The notes under the pieces: model-generated
Seen by the model: the letters and a program-made list of their open reading frames with translations, nothing else
Databases searched by the model: none
What the model was told of the DNA's origin: nothing
Part shown: positions 6,517 to 14,363 of the stretch, piece after piece
Numbering within the stretch: the stretch's first letter is position 1
Layout of the letters: every line of letters starts with the position of its first letter
NCBI GenBank assembly: GCA_900767325.1
Contig: CAAFYT010000083.1
Span: forward strand, 1 to 22,928
Length of the DNA stretch: 22,928 nt
Reading direction: 5' to 3'
Source of the DNA: Kiritimatiellia bacterium
Lineage (GTDB): Bacteria > Verrucomicrobiota > Kiritimatiellia > RFP12 > UBA1067
Translations under genes and position numbers: made by a program

Positions 6517-7096
6517 CGCAAAGATCCTCCAACAGGACGCCGCGCAGTTCCAGAAGCGTCGCAGGGCGCCGCGCGATCTCCTCGCCCAGCAGAAGCAGCA
6601 CCGCCAACGCGTGCTTGCACGGATTGGCGTAGTCCGGGCAGCTGCACGCAATCGTCACATCGTACCTTCCGGGGCCGAGCTTTCCGCCCGGAAAGAGATC
6701 GAGCCCCTCGGCACGGAACAGCTCCTCGACCTCGGTCGGCAGATCATCCGCCAGAACGCGCGCCGTCAGCATCGGTTCGCGACGAAACGCGGCGACGATG
6801 CGCCGAAACGCATCGCCTTCGGGCGTTCTGAACGCAAGCGTCACGTCATAGGGCGCCTCGCGCGTGCCCACGACCTTCGCCTGCACGCGATTGCCCGCGA
6901 TCGAAAGCGCGGTCACCTGGCCCGACGCGGCATAGTTCCGCGCGCGACCGAGGCGCCCATCCGGCATCATGGCCTCGATGCGCCGCATCCACTCTCTCGC
7001 CCACCACGTGCGGCCCAGCCCCGTGCGAGATTCCTGTGCGCGGATTCCGGCGGCGAAGCGCGGTATTCTCACCGGATAGCTCTTCCTCTTCGACAC
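6506..7096 (-). CDS. SWIM zinc-finger protein
   Basis: A 196-residue protein with a SWIM zinc-binding motif CxCx6CxH near the C terminus: C151, C153, C160 and H162 in IACSCPDYANPCKHALAVLLLL. SWIM domains are thought to bind DNA or proteins, and in bacteria they are known to occur with SWI2/SNF2 ATPases, as here. The N-terminal part has a basic start (SKRKSYPVR) and TWWAREWMRRIEAM (30-43), common in bacterial SWIM proteins. The GTG start at 7096 is chosen because GGGGAGG lies 9 nt upstream (7106-7112), inside the end of the helicase gene; the two genes are 4 nt apart. A longer frame from 7147 has no support. The likely role is as a partner of the adjacent helicase. Confidence 0.88.
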   Translation of the reverse strand: MSKRKSYPVRIPRFAAGIRAQESRTGLGRTWWAREWMRRIEAMMPDGRLGRARNYAASGQVTALSIAGNRVQAKVVGTREAPYDVTLAFRTPEGDAFRRIVAAFRREPMLTARVLADDLPTEVEELFRAEGLDLFPGGKLGPGRYDVTIACSCPDYANPCKHALAVLLLLGEEIARRPATLLELRGVLLEDLCDED

Positions 7097-7100
7097 GCTC

Positions 7101-9371
7101 CTACGCCTCCCCGTCCAAAGCCGCCGCCGCGTAGAACGCCTCGCCATCGGCGATCAGCGCGCGCAGACTCCCCTTGCGCGCGAGAATCTCGTCCACACGC
7201 TCCTCGAGCGTACCCACCGTGACGAACAGATGCACCAGCACCGCGCGCGACTGGCCGATGCGATGCGCCCGATCCGTGGCCTGATCCTCGACCGCCGGAT
7301 TCCACCACCGATCGAAGTGAATCACGTGCGTGGCCTTGGTCAGATTGAGCCCAAATCCACCCGCCTTGAGGGACAGGATGAACGCATTCGCCCCCGAGCG
7401 GTTGAATTTCGCGATTTCCGCCGACCGTTGCGCGGCGGAGAGCGAACCGTGCAGAAACGGGAACATCCGGCCGAAGCGTTCCGCCAAGCGCCGCTGAAGC
7501 CACGCGCCGACCTTGGCATACTGGGTAAAGACCAACGCCGACTCCCCGTTCTCGAGAATCTGCGCGAGCAATTCCGCCAATCGCTCGAACTTGCCAGCGC
7601 CATCGCAGATCAACTTCAATCGGGTGATCAGCGCGAGCACATCCCCACGCGCCCTCTCGCTGACGCGGAAATCGGCGAGGGCCGATTCGTAATCGCGTCG
7701 TTCCTCGTCCGTCAACCGACAGTATTCGCGCGTTTCGCGCTTTTCGCCGATCTCCGCCGCAACACCGGGATCCGTCTTCAGCCGGCGAAGGACGAGCAGC
7801 TCCAGCGCGCGCTTCAGACGCGCCCGGGCCGAACTGCGCTCGTCGAGGGCAATGGGCTTCGCGAAACGCGCCTCGAACGACTTGCGATCGCCCAGAAAGC
7901 CGGGATTGAGGAACTCCTCGATGGACCACAGATCGGCGACGGAATTCTCGATCGGCGTTCCAGTCAGGGCGATGCGCTTCGGCGGCAGGAGCGATCGCAC
8001 GGCCCGCGCCGCCTGCGTCTCGGGATTCTTGATCGCCTGCGCCTCGTCGAGAACGAGCGCCTTCCAGGAAACCTCGGAGAACTCGGCGTAGTCCTTCACC
8101 AATAGCGTGTAGCTCGTCAGCACGACATCCGCCCGAGCGACCGAGCGCCGAAATTCGCTTGCCGAGCGCCGCCCCTCGCCCTGATGCACATAGACCTTGA
8201 GCGACGGCGCGAAGCGCTTGAACTCATGTTCCCAGTTCGCAAGCAGCGTCAGGGGCGCCACGATCAGCGTCAACTCGCGGTTCGTCCAAGCCCAGGCAAT
8301 CGTCTGAATCGTCTTGCCAAGCCCCATGTCGTCAGCCAGAAGCGCCCCGAAGCCATGATCGACGAGAAAACGCATCCACGCCACGCCCCGACGCTGATAG
8401 GGCCGCAACTCCCCGCGGAAACCGGCGATGGAGCAGGCCTCTTCAAGCGGATTTCCACTCCCGGCGGCCCGCATCGAGTTCAGCAGGCCGCGAACCCACC
8501 CCCGCACGCGAACCGACTCAAGCTCAAGACCTCCGACATGCCCGAGGCCGAGCGCGAAGCTCAACGCGTTCGCCTTCTTTCCCGCGCCCTTCTCAAGGGC
8601 TCGCAACGCCGCCTTGAGAACGCCCCGGTCGACTTCGATCCAACGCGACCTGAAGAACACCAACGACGAGCCCTGATCCAGCAGAAAGCGAATCTCTTCG
8701 GCCGTGACAGGTTCGCCGGCGACGCGCACCGTCAGCTTCATCCGCGCCGTTCGCGACCCCGCCTCGGGAAAATCGACCTCGGCTTCGGCGGTGATCGCCA
8801 CCGACAGGTCGACGCCTTCGACGCCGTAGCCCGCATGACGCAGATCCCGCGCACCCGCATGGACGAAGGACTCCGCCTCCGCCGCAGTCAGCTGCAGCGC
8901 AAGCTCGTCACCCGAGCGTCTGAGCCCGCCGAGCGGCGCAAACACGTAGACCGCCGAGCCCAACGCCTTCAGCGCACGGCGCGCGCGCGGAATCGCGCAG
9001 CGGATCTCGAACGGCTTGAAGCGGAAGACGATTCCCGAGCGCGCCGCCACATCCTCCTCGGCACTGCCGCTCCAGGACTCCAGTTCTTCGGAAAACGCCG
9101 CGCACTCCGCATCGTCCCAAACCACCAGTCCCGTCCGCGAACGCAACGCCATCATCCACGCATCATGCAACGTCTCATGCCGCTGTTCCTCGGCATCCTC
9201 GGAAAGCGCGGTCACCACGGCCTCTCGGACGAATTCATCCACCCAGGCGTTCTCGGATCCAAGGGCGCGCCACCGCGCATGCCATCCGTCGTCCTCCCGC
9301 GTCAGCACGGGGAAAAAGCTTCCTTCCGCGATCAGGCGCAGGGCCTCACGTTGTCTCGGACTTAACCTCAT
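7101..9371 (-). CDS. SNF2-family DNA helicase/translocase
   Basis: A 756-residue SWI2/SNF2 ATPase. Residues 1-310 form a poorly conserved N-terminal region like the SNF2-associated region of bacterial HepA/RapA-like helicases. The ATPase core begins at LRPYQRRGVAWM (322-333), with Walker A DDMGLGKT (347-354), DEAQ box (442-445) and TGTPIEN (470-476). The C-lobe carries HGSLSAAQR (641-649), LKAGGFGLNL (668-677) and RAHRIGQ (701-707). These are all the motifs expected of an active dsDNA translocase. The ATG at 9371 overlaps the CxxC-protein gene by 26 nt and has only a weak GAGG close by, so the start is less certain than the rest. The downstream SWIM gene suggests a two-protein DNA or RNA-polymerase remodelling unit; the substrate is unknown. 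Confidence 0.93.
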   Translation of the reverse strand: MRLSPRQREALRLIAEGSFFPVLTREDDGWHARWRALGSENAWVDEFVREAVVTALSEDAEEQRHETLHDAWMMALRSRTGLVVWDDAECAAFSEELESWSGSAEEDVAARSGIVFRFKPFEIRCAIPRARRALKALGSAVYVFAPLGGLRRSGDELALQLTAAEAESFVHAGARDLRHAGYGVEGVDLSVAITAEAEVDFPEAGSRTARMKLTVRVAGEPVTAEEIRFLLDQGSSLVFFRSRWIEVDRGVLKAALRALEKGAGKKANALSFALGLGHVGGLELESVRVRGWVRGLLNSMRAAGSGNPLEEACSIAGFRGELRPYQRRGVAWMRFLVDHGFGALLADDMGLGKTIQTIAWAWTNRELTLIVAPLTLLANWEHEFKRFAPSLKVYVHQGEGRRSASEFRRSVARADVVLTSYTLLVKDYAEFSEVSWKALVLDEAQAIKNPETQAARAVRSLLPPKRIALTGTPIENSVADLWSIEEFLNPGFLGDRKSFEARFAKPIALDERSSARARLKRALELLVLRRLKTDPGVAAEIGEKRETREYCRLTDEERRDYESALADFRVSERARGDVLALITRLKLICDGAGKFERLAELLAQILENGESALVFTQYAKVGAWLQRRLAERFGRMFPFLHGSLSAAQRSAEIAKFNRSGANAFILSLKAGGFGLNLTKATHVIHFDRWWNPAVEDQATDRAHRIGQSRAVLVHLFVTVGTLEERVDEILARKGSLRALIADGEAFYAAAALDGEA

Positions 9372-9900
9372 CGGCCTCGGTTGCCACCTCGCCCAGCGTC
9401 TTGCTGCCGGAAAGCAGCGCCACGACCTGCGATTGCACGTCCGCCAGGTTCTCAAGCCGCAGACGCGGATCGAGGATCACGAAGGTGTCGCCCTGCCTGC
9501 GATCCTCGTAGACCCGGCGGATCGTTCCGTCCTCAAGGGTCTTCGCATCGCGCTCCACGAGGATCTTCGCGCGTTCCAGCATCACCGCCAGAACGTAGAC
9601 GACGTTCTTCATCGCGGGATCGTCGAGCGTGATGAGCTGCCGCAGCAGTTCGCCGGCATCCTCCTTCTTGAGCGGCTCGCTCTTCACCTCCTTGACGGGC
9701 GCGAGATAGACACCATCCCACTGCGAGAACGGCTCCCAATCGCGCGGCATGCCTTTCCAGCATTCGGGGTGGCAATCCAGCCGCTCGTAGCCGCCCGCCA
9801 CCTCGCGCAGGACCGAAACGAGCGGCGACTTGTCGACCAGCGGCTTCTGGCAAAGCGAGCAGACGTGCCCGCGCGATCTGATGTTCCATTCCTGCGACAT
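9346..9900 (-). CDS. CxxC putative zinc-binding protein of unknown function
   Basis: A 184-residue protein with four cysteines arranged like a zinc ribbon: C14 and C17 in HVCSLCQKPL, C43 and C47 in LDCHPECW, with H12 and H44 nearby. The middle (about 95-120) is an alpha-helical, hydrophobic-charged stretch (NVVYVLAVMLERAKILVER). The C-terminal part looks like beta-strands ending in a helix (LADVQSQVVALL). I do not know a function. The overall order (cysteine head, YVLAVML helix, dry-looking IRRVYEDRR strand, QxQVVALL tail) resembles an unnamed family I recall from Planctomycetes and Verrucomicrobia. It lies 2 nt after the DUF2062 gene and overlaps the SNF2 gene, so it may belong to the same functional group as the helicase. 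Confidence 0.8.
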   Translation of the reverse strand: MSQEWNIRSRGHVCSLCQKPLVDKSPLVSVLREVAGGYERLDCHPECWKGMPRDWEPFSQWDGVYLAPVKEVKSEPLKKEDAGELLRQLITLDDPAMKNVVYVLAVMLERAKILVERDAKTLEDGTIRRVYEDRRQGDTFVILDPRLRLENLADVQSQVVALLSGSKTLGEVATEADEVKSETT

Positions 9901-9902
9901 GG

Positions 9903-10364
9903 CTATCTCTTCCTGTTCCTGAGGCGCTCGCGATGCCTGACGACGATGCGCTTGACGACAAAATAGGTGATCGGCGTGAGAATGATCGCGAGGACCAGCC
10001 CGCCGAGAAAGAAACTGATGATCACCGGCCCCGACATCGCCATCACGCTCTCCCGCGTCCACTCGGTCGGCAGCTCGCCCATTTCCCGATTGCCGAAGAG
10101 CAGATTGTACACCACCCACGTCTGCATGGGATAGATGAAGAAGATCGTCACGGGATTGGTGATGAGCGTGCCGACCGTCGCGCCGACCTTCGAGACGCGC
10201 ATGATGAGCGCCAGCGGAATCGACACGAGCAACTGAAGCCCGAACGGTATCGCGCAGCCCACGAACATCCCAAGCGCCCAGCCCGCCGCCACATCCTCAG
10301 GCGCCATCGGATCCTTCAGCATCGTCGATCGAATGCGACGCCAATATGTGCGAAGGGACTGCAT
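9903..10364 (-). CDS. DUF2062 membrane protein
   Basis: A 153-residue inner-membrane protein. Hydrophobic segments are at about 26-56 (AAGWALGMFVGCAIPF onward), 66-90 and 112-138. The ITNPVTIFFIYPMQTW stretch (68-83), with its TNPVT motif, is the hallmark of DUF2062. The C terminus is strongly basic (VVKRIVVRHRERLRNRKR) and probably cytosolic. The family has no established biochemical role, though some members occur near glycosyltransferase or lipid-handling genes. The start is fixed by a TGATG overlap with the upstream DUF1015 gene; the CxxC gene follows after 2 nt. Confidence 0.85.
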   Translation of the reverse strand: MQSLRTYWRRIRSTMLKDPMAPEDVAAGWALGMFVGCAIPFGLQLLVSIPLALIMRVSKVGATVGTLITNPVTIFFIYPMQTWVVYNLLFGNREMGELPTEWTRESVMAMSGPVIISFFLGGLVLAIILTPITYFVVKRIVVRHRERLRNRKR

Positions 10365-11557
10365 CAGACCATGTGAATGAAGAGCCCGCTCCGGAGCTTG
10401 GGCTCGAACCATGTGGATTTCGGAGGCATGATCGCACCCGCATCGGCGATCGCCATCATCTCCTCCACGCTGACCGGCTCCATGGCGAACGCCACGGCGT
10501 TCTCGCCCGAATCGACCCGGGCGGCCAATTCGCCATCGCCACGGACTCCGCCCAGGAACGAGATCCGCGCGTCCGTCCGCGGATCGCCGATCCCCAGCAC
10601 GGGCGCAAGCAACCTGTTCTGAAGATACGAAACATCCAAGGACTCCACAACGCCCGCACCCGGCGCGATCTCCCACGACAGATCCGTCCACTTGCCACGG
10701 AAATACATGCGGCAGTTGCGCGCACCCTTCGCCCCGACCTTGAAGGCACGGGAGAGAGAGTCGAGAAAGTCCGCATCCGAAAGTCCGTTGAGATCGCGTA
10801 CAAGCCGGTTGTACGGCAAGATTCTGAGCTGGCTCGCCGGAAAGATCACCGCCATGAAGTAGCGGCTTTCGCCCGCGAAGCCGTGCGCCTTCGCGTAGCG
10901 CGCCGCCGCCGCGCTGCGATGATGCCCGTCGGCGATGTAGGCCACGGGTATGCGTGCGAAGAGCTCCTGCAATTCGTCGGCGGCGCAGGACGAAGCCGCG
11001 GCAAACTCCCAAACCGTGTGCGCGATTCCATCCTCCGCCACGAAATCGTAGAGCGGCGAACGCCGACACGCCTCGAACACGAGCGCGTCGATCGCCTTGT
11101 CGTCGCGATACGTGAGAAACGCCGGCCCGGTGTGCGCGCCAAGCGTCTCGATGTGACGAGTTCGGTCGTCTTCCTTATCCTGCCGCGTGCGCTCATGCTG
11201 CTTCAGCACGCCATCGAGATAATCCTGCGCGTCGAACGTCGCCACGATGCCCGTCTGCGAATGGGAGCCCATCGTCTGGCGATAGACATAGAACTTCGGT
11301 TCCTTCTCGCGAATCAGCGTGCCCTCGGCAAGCATCCGGTCAAGCGCCTTGCGCGCCTGCGCGTAGGCCTCGGGCGATGAGCACGCCGTTCCGTCAGGAA
11401 GGTCGATCTCCGGCCGCGAGACATGGAGAAAGCTCTTCGGATTCCCCTTGGCCAACGCCTTCGCCTCGGCCGTATCGACGACATCATACGGAACGGACGC
11501 GACCAAGGCCGCGTCCATTTCATTCGGCCTGACGGCCGCAAAGGGATGAATCTTCAT
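10364..11557 (-). CDS. DUF1015 family protein
   Basis: A 397-residue soluble protein. Family signatures are the start IHPFAAVRP, SVPYDVVD (21-28), the charged block KQHERTRQDKEDDRTRH (119-135), ADGHHRSAAA (209-218) and the C-terminal MPPKSTWFEPKLRSGLF. These conserved His/Arg/Asp blocks look like an active site, but no reaction is firmly established for the family. In other bacteria DUF1015 genes are often found near serine or phosphoglycerate dehydrogenase genes; here there is no such neighbour. Instead it lies 6 nt after the repeat protein and is coupled to DUF2062. The ATG has only a weak ribosome-binding site (GATCCGAG), so it may depend on readthrough from upstream. Confidence 0.88.
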   Translation of the reverse strand: MKIHPFAAVRPNEMDAALVASVPYDVVDTAEAKALAKGNPKSFLHVSRPEIDLPDGTACSSPEAYAQARKALDRMLAEGTLIREKEPKFYVYRQTMGSHSQTGIVATFDAQDYLDGVLKQHERTRQDKEDDRTRHIETLGAHTGPAFLTYRDDKAIDALVFEACRRSPLYDFVAEDGIAHTVWEFAAASSCAADELQELFARIPVAYIADGHHRSAAAARYAKAHGFAGESRYFMAVIFPASQLRILPYNRLVRDLNGLSDADFLDSLSRAFKVGAKGARNCRMYFRGKWTDLSWEIAPGAGVVESLDVSYLQNRLLAPVLGIGDPRTDARISFLGGVRGDGELAARVDSGENAVAFAMEPVSVEEMMAIADAGAIMPPKSTWFEPKLRSGLFIHMV

Positions 11558-11563
11558 CTCGGA

Positions 11564-12127
11564 TCAGAAGCCGATGTTGACAATCGGGAAGAACTGGAGC
11601 TCCGCATTGCGAATCACGTTGATCAGACCGACCTGATACCCCGTCATCGTCTCGCTGAGGTTGATGAGGCCGACCTGGAAACCCTCGGTCTCACCGCACA
11701 CGTTCACAAGACCGACCTGCGCACCGCGCATGGTATTGCCCTCGTTCCAAAGGCCGACCTGCAGCCCGAGCAGATCGCCGCCGCCGACGGAATTGTAGAG
11801 ACCGACCTGAAAGCCGGACATATCATCCACCACGCAGTTGCGGATCACATTCATCTGCAGACCCTCGAAATACATCGAACGCCCCCACAGGCCGACATCA
11901 AGCCCCGTCACGTTTTCCTGAACCGTCGAAAACGGAATCGTCAGGCGCAGACCGATCACATCGGCATTGGCCGGAAATTCACACACCGCGAAAAACGCGG
12001 GCCAGACATTGCTCTCGCGACGATACTCCTTCGTTTCCTTCGCCGCAGCGTTCTGCGCTCCAGTCCCTTGGGCGAAAACCGGCATCGCAACCATGGCAAC
12101 CAACGCAAACTTCAAGATCTTCTTCAT
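11564..12127 (-). CDS. Secreted 14-residue-repeat protein (LA_2272-like surface repeat)
   Basis: A 187-residue exported protein. A signal peptide is clear: KK at 2-3, a hydrophobic core, and a likely cut after PVFA (19/20). There is no +1 Cys, so it is not a lipoprotein. From residue 59 a repeat of the form G-x-Q-V-G-L-x-N recurs with Gly at 59, 75, 89, 105, 121, 135, 149 and 163, spaced 14 or 16 residues. The last four units are the most regular (GAQVGLVN, GFQVGLIN, GYQVGLIN). It ends in FFPIVNIGF, a terminal aromatic as in outer-membrane or beta-solenoid proteins. The repeat matches the LA_2272 surface-repeat type as I recall it. Its function is unknown. It has its own strong promoter, GAGGAG 6 nt before the ATG, and heads the SNF2/SWIM operon. 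Confidence 0.85.
   Translation of the reverse strand: MKKILKFALVAMVAMPVFAQGTGAQNAAAKETKEYRRESNVWPAFFAVCEFPANADVIGLRLTIPFSTVQENVTGLDVGLWGRSMYFEGLQMNVIRNCVVDDMSGFQVGLYNSVGGGDLLGLQVGLWNEGNTMRGAQVGLVNVCGETEGFQVGLINLSETMTGYQVGLINVIRNAELQFFPIVNIGF
11597..11953 (-). repeat. Protein-level 14/16-residue tandem repeat (eight units)
   Basis: Within the surface protein, codons 59-177 encode eight tandem units with core GxQVGLxN. Spacings between the leading glycines are 16, 14, 16, 16, 14, 14 and 14 residues. Units diverge toward the N terminus (G-L-R-L-T-I-P-F and G-L-D-V-G-L-W-G). The period suggests a two-strand beta-solenoid or barrel-like repeat; this structure is inferred. Confidence 0.7.
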
Positions 12128-12159
12128 TTGAAACTCCTCTTTTGTGTTTGAGTGAAGCT

Positions 12160-12188
12160 ATTATATACTATTTTGATTTGAAAATCAA
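12160..12188 (-). promoter_or_regulatory. Near-consensus sigma-70 promoter for the repeat-protein operon
   Basis: On the minus strand the -35 is TTGATT (12183-12188), the spacer is exactly 17 nt, and the -10 is TATAAT (12160-12165). The predicted start lies about 25-27 nt upstream of the ATG, leaving a leader with GAGGAG at 12134-12139. The -35 overlaps the TGA stop of the cyclophilin gene. The stretch is AT-rich against a GC-rich background, which adds weight. Confidence 0.8.
12173..12188 (-). promoter_or_regulatory. Perfect 7-bp-arm palindrome over the -35 (possible operator)
   Basis: The minus strand reads TTGATTTTCAAATCAA: arms TTGATTT and AAATCAA around a 2-nt centre. It covers the -35 and part of the spacer, the usual place for a repressor site. 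The 2-nt loop and AT-rich arms make it a poor RNA hairpin, so a DNA-binding site is more likely than a terminator. No regulator gene is adjacent. Confidence 0.45.
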
Positions 12189-12682
12189 CCGACTTTGATC
12201 TTTTTGATGACGACCGGCTCCTCTGGAACGTTCTGATGCGGACCCGAGAAACCCGTCTTGACCTTCGCGATCGCATCGACCACGTCCATGCCGTCCGTGA
12301 CCTCACCGAATACCGCATAGCCGAAACCTTGCGGCGTCGGGTTCTGGAAATCCAGGAAGTCGTTGTCCACAAGGTTGATGAAGAACTGGCTCGTCGCGGA
12401 ATCGATGACCATCGTGCGCGCCATCGCGATCGTGCCGCGCCTGTTCTTCAATCCATTCATCGCCTCGTTGCGAATCGGCTCGTGCGTCGGCTTCTGATCC
12501 ATGCTCCGGGTAAAACCGCCGCCCTGGATCATGAAACCTTCGATCACCCGGTGGAAGATCGTTCCATCGTAATGGCCTTCGGCCGCGTACCGCGCGAAAT
12601 TCGCGACGGTCTCCGGCGATTTCTCGTCGTTCAGGGCCAGCGTGATCGTGCCCCGCGAAGTCTCAATGATTGCAGTCTTCAT
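12185..12682 (-). CDS. ppiB: Cyclophilin-type peptidyl-prolyl isomerase
   Basis: A 165-residue single-domain cyclophilin that catalyses cis-trans isomerisation of X-Pro bonds. The active-site block is IFHRVIEGFMIQGGG with R45, F50 and Q53, followed by SQFFINL and FGYAVFGEVTDGMDVVDAI. No signal peptide is present, so it should be cytosolic, like PpiB. The ATG at 12682 lies inside gatA, with a 20-nt overlap. It ends at the TGA that forms part of the next promoter's -35. It is last in the tolB-gatCA block. Confidence 0.94.
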   Translation of the reverse strand: MKTAIIETSRGTITLALNDEKSPETVANFARYAAEGHYDGTIFHRVIEGFMIQGGGFTRSMDQKPTHEPIRNEAMNGLKNRRGTIAMARTMVIDSATSQFFINLVDNDFLDFQNPTPQGFGYAVFGEVTDGMDVVDAIAKVKTGFSGPHQNVPEEPVVIKKIKVG

Positions 12683-14066
12683 ATGCCTTGCTTACCTTCA
12701 GAAGCTTTTCCTCCTCGAACCCTCCGCAGATGAACTGCACGCCAACGGGCAGACCATCGGCCGTGAAACCGGCCGGAACCGCGGAAGCGCAGACGCCCGC
12801 CAGCGCCGAAGGGATCGTGTAGAGGTCGTTGAGGTACATCGTCAGCGGATCCTGGTTGGCGCCGAACTTGAACGCCGGCGTCGGCGCACACGGCGTGATC
12901 AACGCATCGACCTGGCCGAACACCTCGTCGAAATCGCGTTTGATGAGCGTCCGCACCTTCTGCGCCTTGCCGTAGTAGGCATCGTAATAGCCGCTCGAGA
13001 GCACATAGGTGCCCATGATGATGCGCCGCTTCACCTCGGCCCCGAAACCCTCCGCACGGCTCTTCGTGTAGAGCGAGTAGACATCCGTCGCCTCCGCGCT
13101 GCGGTGACCGTAGCGCACGCCATCGAAACGCGCCAGATTGGCGCTCGCCTCCGCCGGGGCGATGATGTAATAGACCGCCATGGCATACTCGGTGTGGGGC
13201 AGCGAAACCTCGCGTATCTCCGCACCCGCCGCCTCGCACATCTTGATCGCCTGCTCCGTGATGCGGCGCACCTCGGCATCCATCCCCTTCGCCTCGTAAT
13301 ACTCCTTCGGCAACCCGAGCCTCACGCCCTTCAGCGTCGCGCCGACGAGCGCCTTCGCATAATCGGGAACCGGCTCGTCTGGCGTCGTGCCGTCCATTTC
13401 GTCGTGCCCGGCGAGCGCCTTGAGCAGGATCGCCGCATCCTCCACCGATTTGGTCATCGGCCCGACCTGATCAAGGGAACTGGCGAACGCCGTTACGCCG
13501 AATCGGCTCACACGACCATACGATGGCTTCACGCCGACACAGTTGCAGAAACTCGCCGGCTGACGGATCGAACCGCCCGTATCCGTGCCGAGCGCCGCGA
13601 TGCACATGTTCCCGCCGACCGCCGCCGCGCTCCCCCCCGAACTGCCACCCGGCACGCGTGTCGTGTCGTAGGGATTGCGCGTCACACCGAGAGCCGAGTT
13701 CTCCGTCGAGGAACCCATGGCGAACTCATCCATGTTCACGCGTCCGGCGGGAATAAAGCCATTCGCCTTCAGATTGCGGATGACCGTCGCATCATATGGC
13801 GAAACATAGCCCTCGAGAATCTTCGAGGCGCACGTGCACGGCTGCCCCGCGACGTTGATGAGATCCTTGATCGCAATCGGCACCGCCTTCGGATTCGCCT
13901 TCGCGAGGGCCAGCGCCCCCTCTTCGTCGAACGTCAGGTACGCGCCGATTTCCCCGTTTTTGCCGTGATAGCGGTCGATGATCGACTGCACGAGATCGAC
14001 GCTCGTGCACTCGCCCTTCGCAAGCGCGTCCTGCGCCTCCCTGATTCCGAGTTCGTAGAGTTCCAT
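12663..14066 (-). CDS. gatA: Asp/Glu-tRNA(Asn/Gln) amidotransferase subunit A (GatA)
   Basis: The glutaminase subunit of GatCAB, which converts misacylated Glu-tRNA(Gln) or Asp-tRNA(Asn) to the amide form. The amidase Ser-cisSer-Lys triad is complete: K67 in IAIKDLI, S142 in PGGSSGGSA and S166 in GGSIRQPA. Their 75- and 24-residue spacing equals that in characterised GatA. The LGTDTGGSIRQPASFC wording fits GatA rather than generic amidases. The protein has 467 residues, slightly short at the N terminus against about 485. gatC lies 5 nt upstream; gatB is not in the window. This implies an indirect Gln- or Asn-tRNA route in this organism. Confidence 0.96.
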   Translation of the reverse strand: MELYELGIREAQDALAKGECTSVDLVQSIIDRYHGKNGEIGAYLTFDEEGALALAKANPKAVPIAIKDLINVAGQPCTCASKILEGYVSPYDATVIRNLKANGFIPAGRVNMDEFAMGSSTENSALGVTRNPYDTTRVPGGSSGGSAAAVGGNMCIAALGTDTGGSIRQPASFCNCVGVKPSYGRVSRFGVTAFASSLDQVGPMTKSVEDAAILLKALAGHDEMDGTTPDEPVPDYAKALVGATLKGVRLGLPKEYYEAKGMDAEVRRITEQAIKMCEAAGAEIREVSLPHTEYAMAVYYIIAPAEASANLARFDGVRYGHRSAEATDVYSLYTKSRAEGFGAEVKRRIIMGTYVLSSGYYDAYYGKAQKVRTLIKRDFDEVFGQVDALITPCAPTPAFKFGANQDPLTMYLNDLYTIPSALAGVCASAVPAGFTADGLPVGVQFICGGFEEEKLLKVSKAYEDCNH

Positions 14067-14071
14067 AGGTC

Positions 14072-14362
14072 TCAGCTCTCCGCCCCTTCCACGATCTTTG
14101 GCAACAGGAATTCGCCGCCGACGCGCTTCGGCGCGTTCGCGAGCGCGGTCTCGACCGGCAGCGATTCGCGCACCACGTCCTCGCGAAACGCATTGACCAG
14201 TCGCCGCCCGTGCATCATCGGCTCCACGCCATCGACATCCACGGACGAGATCTTATCCACGTATCCGACGATTTTCTCCAGCTGCGGCTGAAACACGGCC
14301 TTCTCCGCGTCCGTCAACTCCAGGCGCGCCAATTCCGCCACGTATCCAACATCGATCTTCAT
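14072..14362 (-). CDS. gatC: Asp/Glu-tRNA amidotransferase subunit C (GatC)
   Basis: A 96-residue protein that stabilises the GatA-GatB complex. Family features are the N-terminal VGYVAELARLELTDAEKA and LEKIVGYVDKI, then a linker with VEPMMHG and the C-terminal EFLLPKIVEG, where most GatC proteins have F-x-VPKVxE. The ATG is 1 nt after the tolB stop, and gatA follows after 5 nt, a normal gatC-gatA order. Length is typical. Confidence 0.94.
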   Translation of the reverse strand: MKIDVGYVAELARLELTDAEKAVFQPQLEKIVGYVDKISSVDVDGVEPMMHGRRLVNAFREDVVRESLPVETALANAPKRVGGEFLLPKIVEGAES

Positions 14363-14363
14363 G

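Noticed and set aside
7069..7929. 286-codon minus-strand frame inside the SNF2 gene
   Set aside because: Overlaps the helicase C-terminal ATPase motifs in a different frame and shows no motif of its own.
12128..12188. Palindrome behind the cyclophilin gene as an intrinsic terminator
   Set aside because: The perfect repeat has a 2-nt centre and AT-only-like arms with no clean T tract after it on the transcript; an operator over the -35 fits better.
12642..14291. 549-codon plus-strand open frame over gatA and gatC
   Set aside because: Shadow of conserved genes; no motif, no ribosome-binding site and Arg/His-rich composition.
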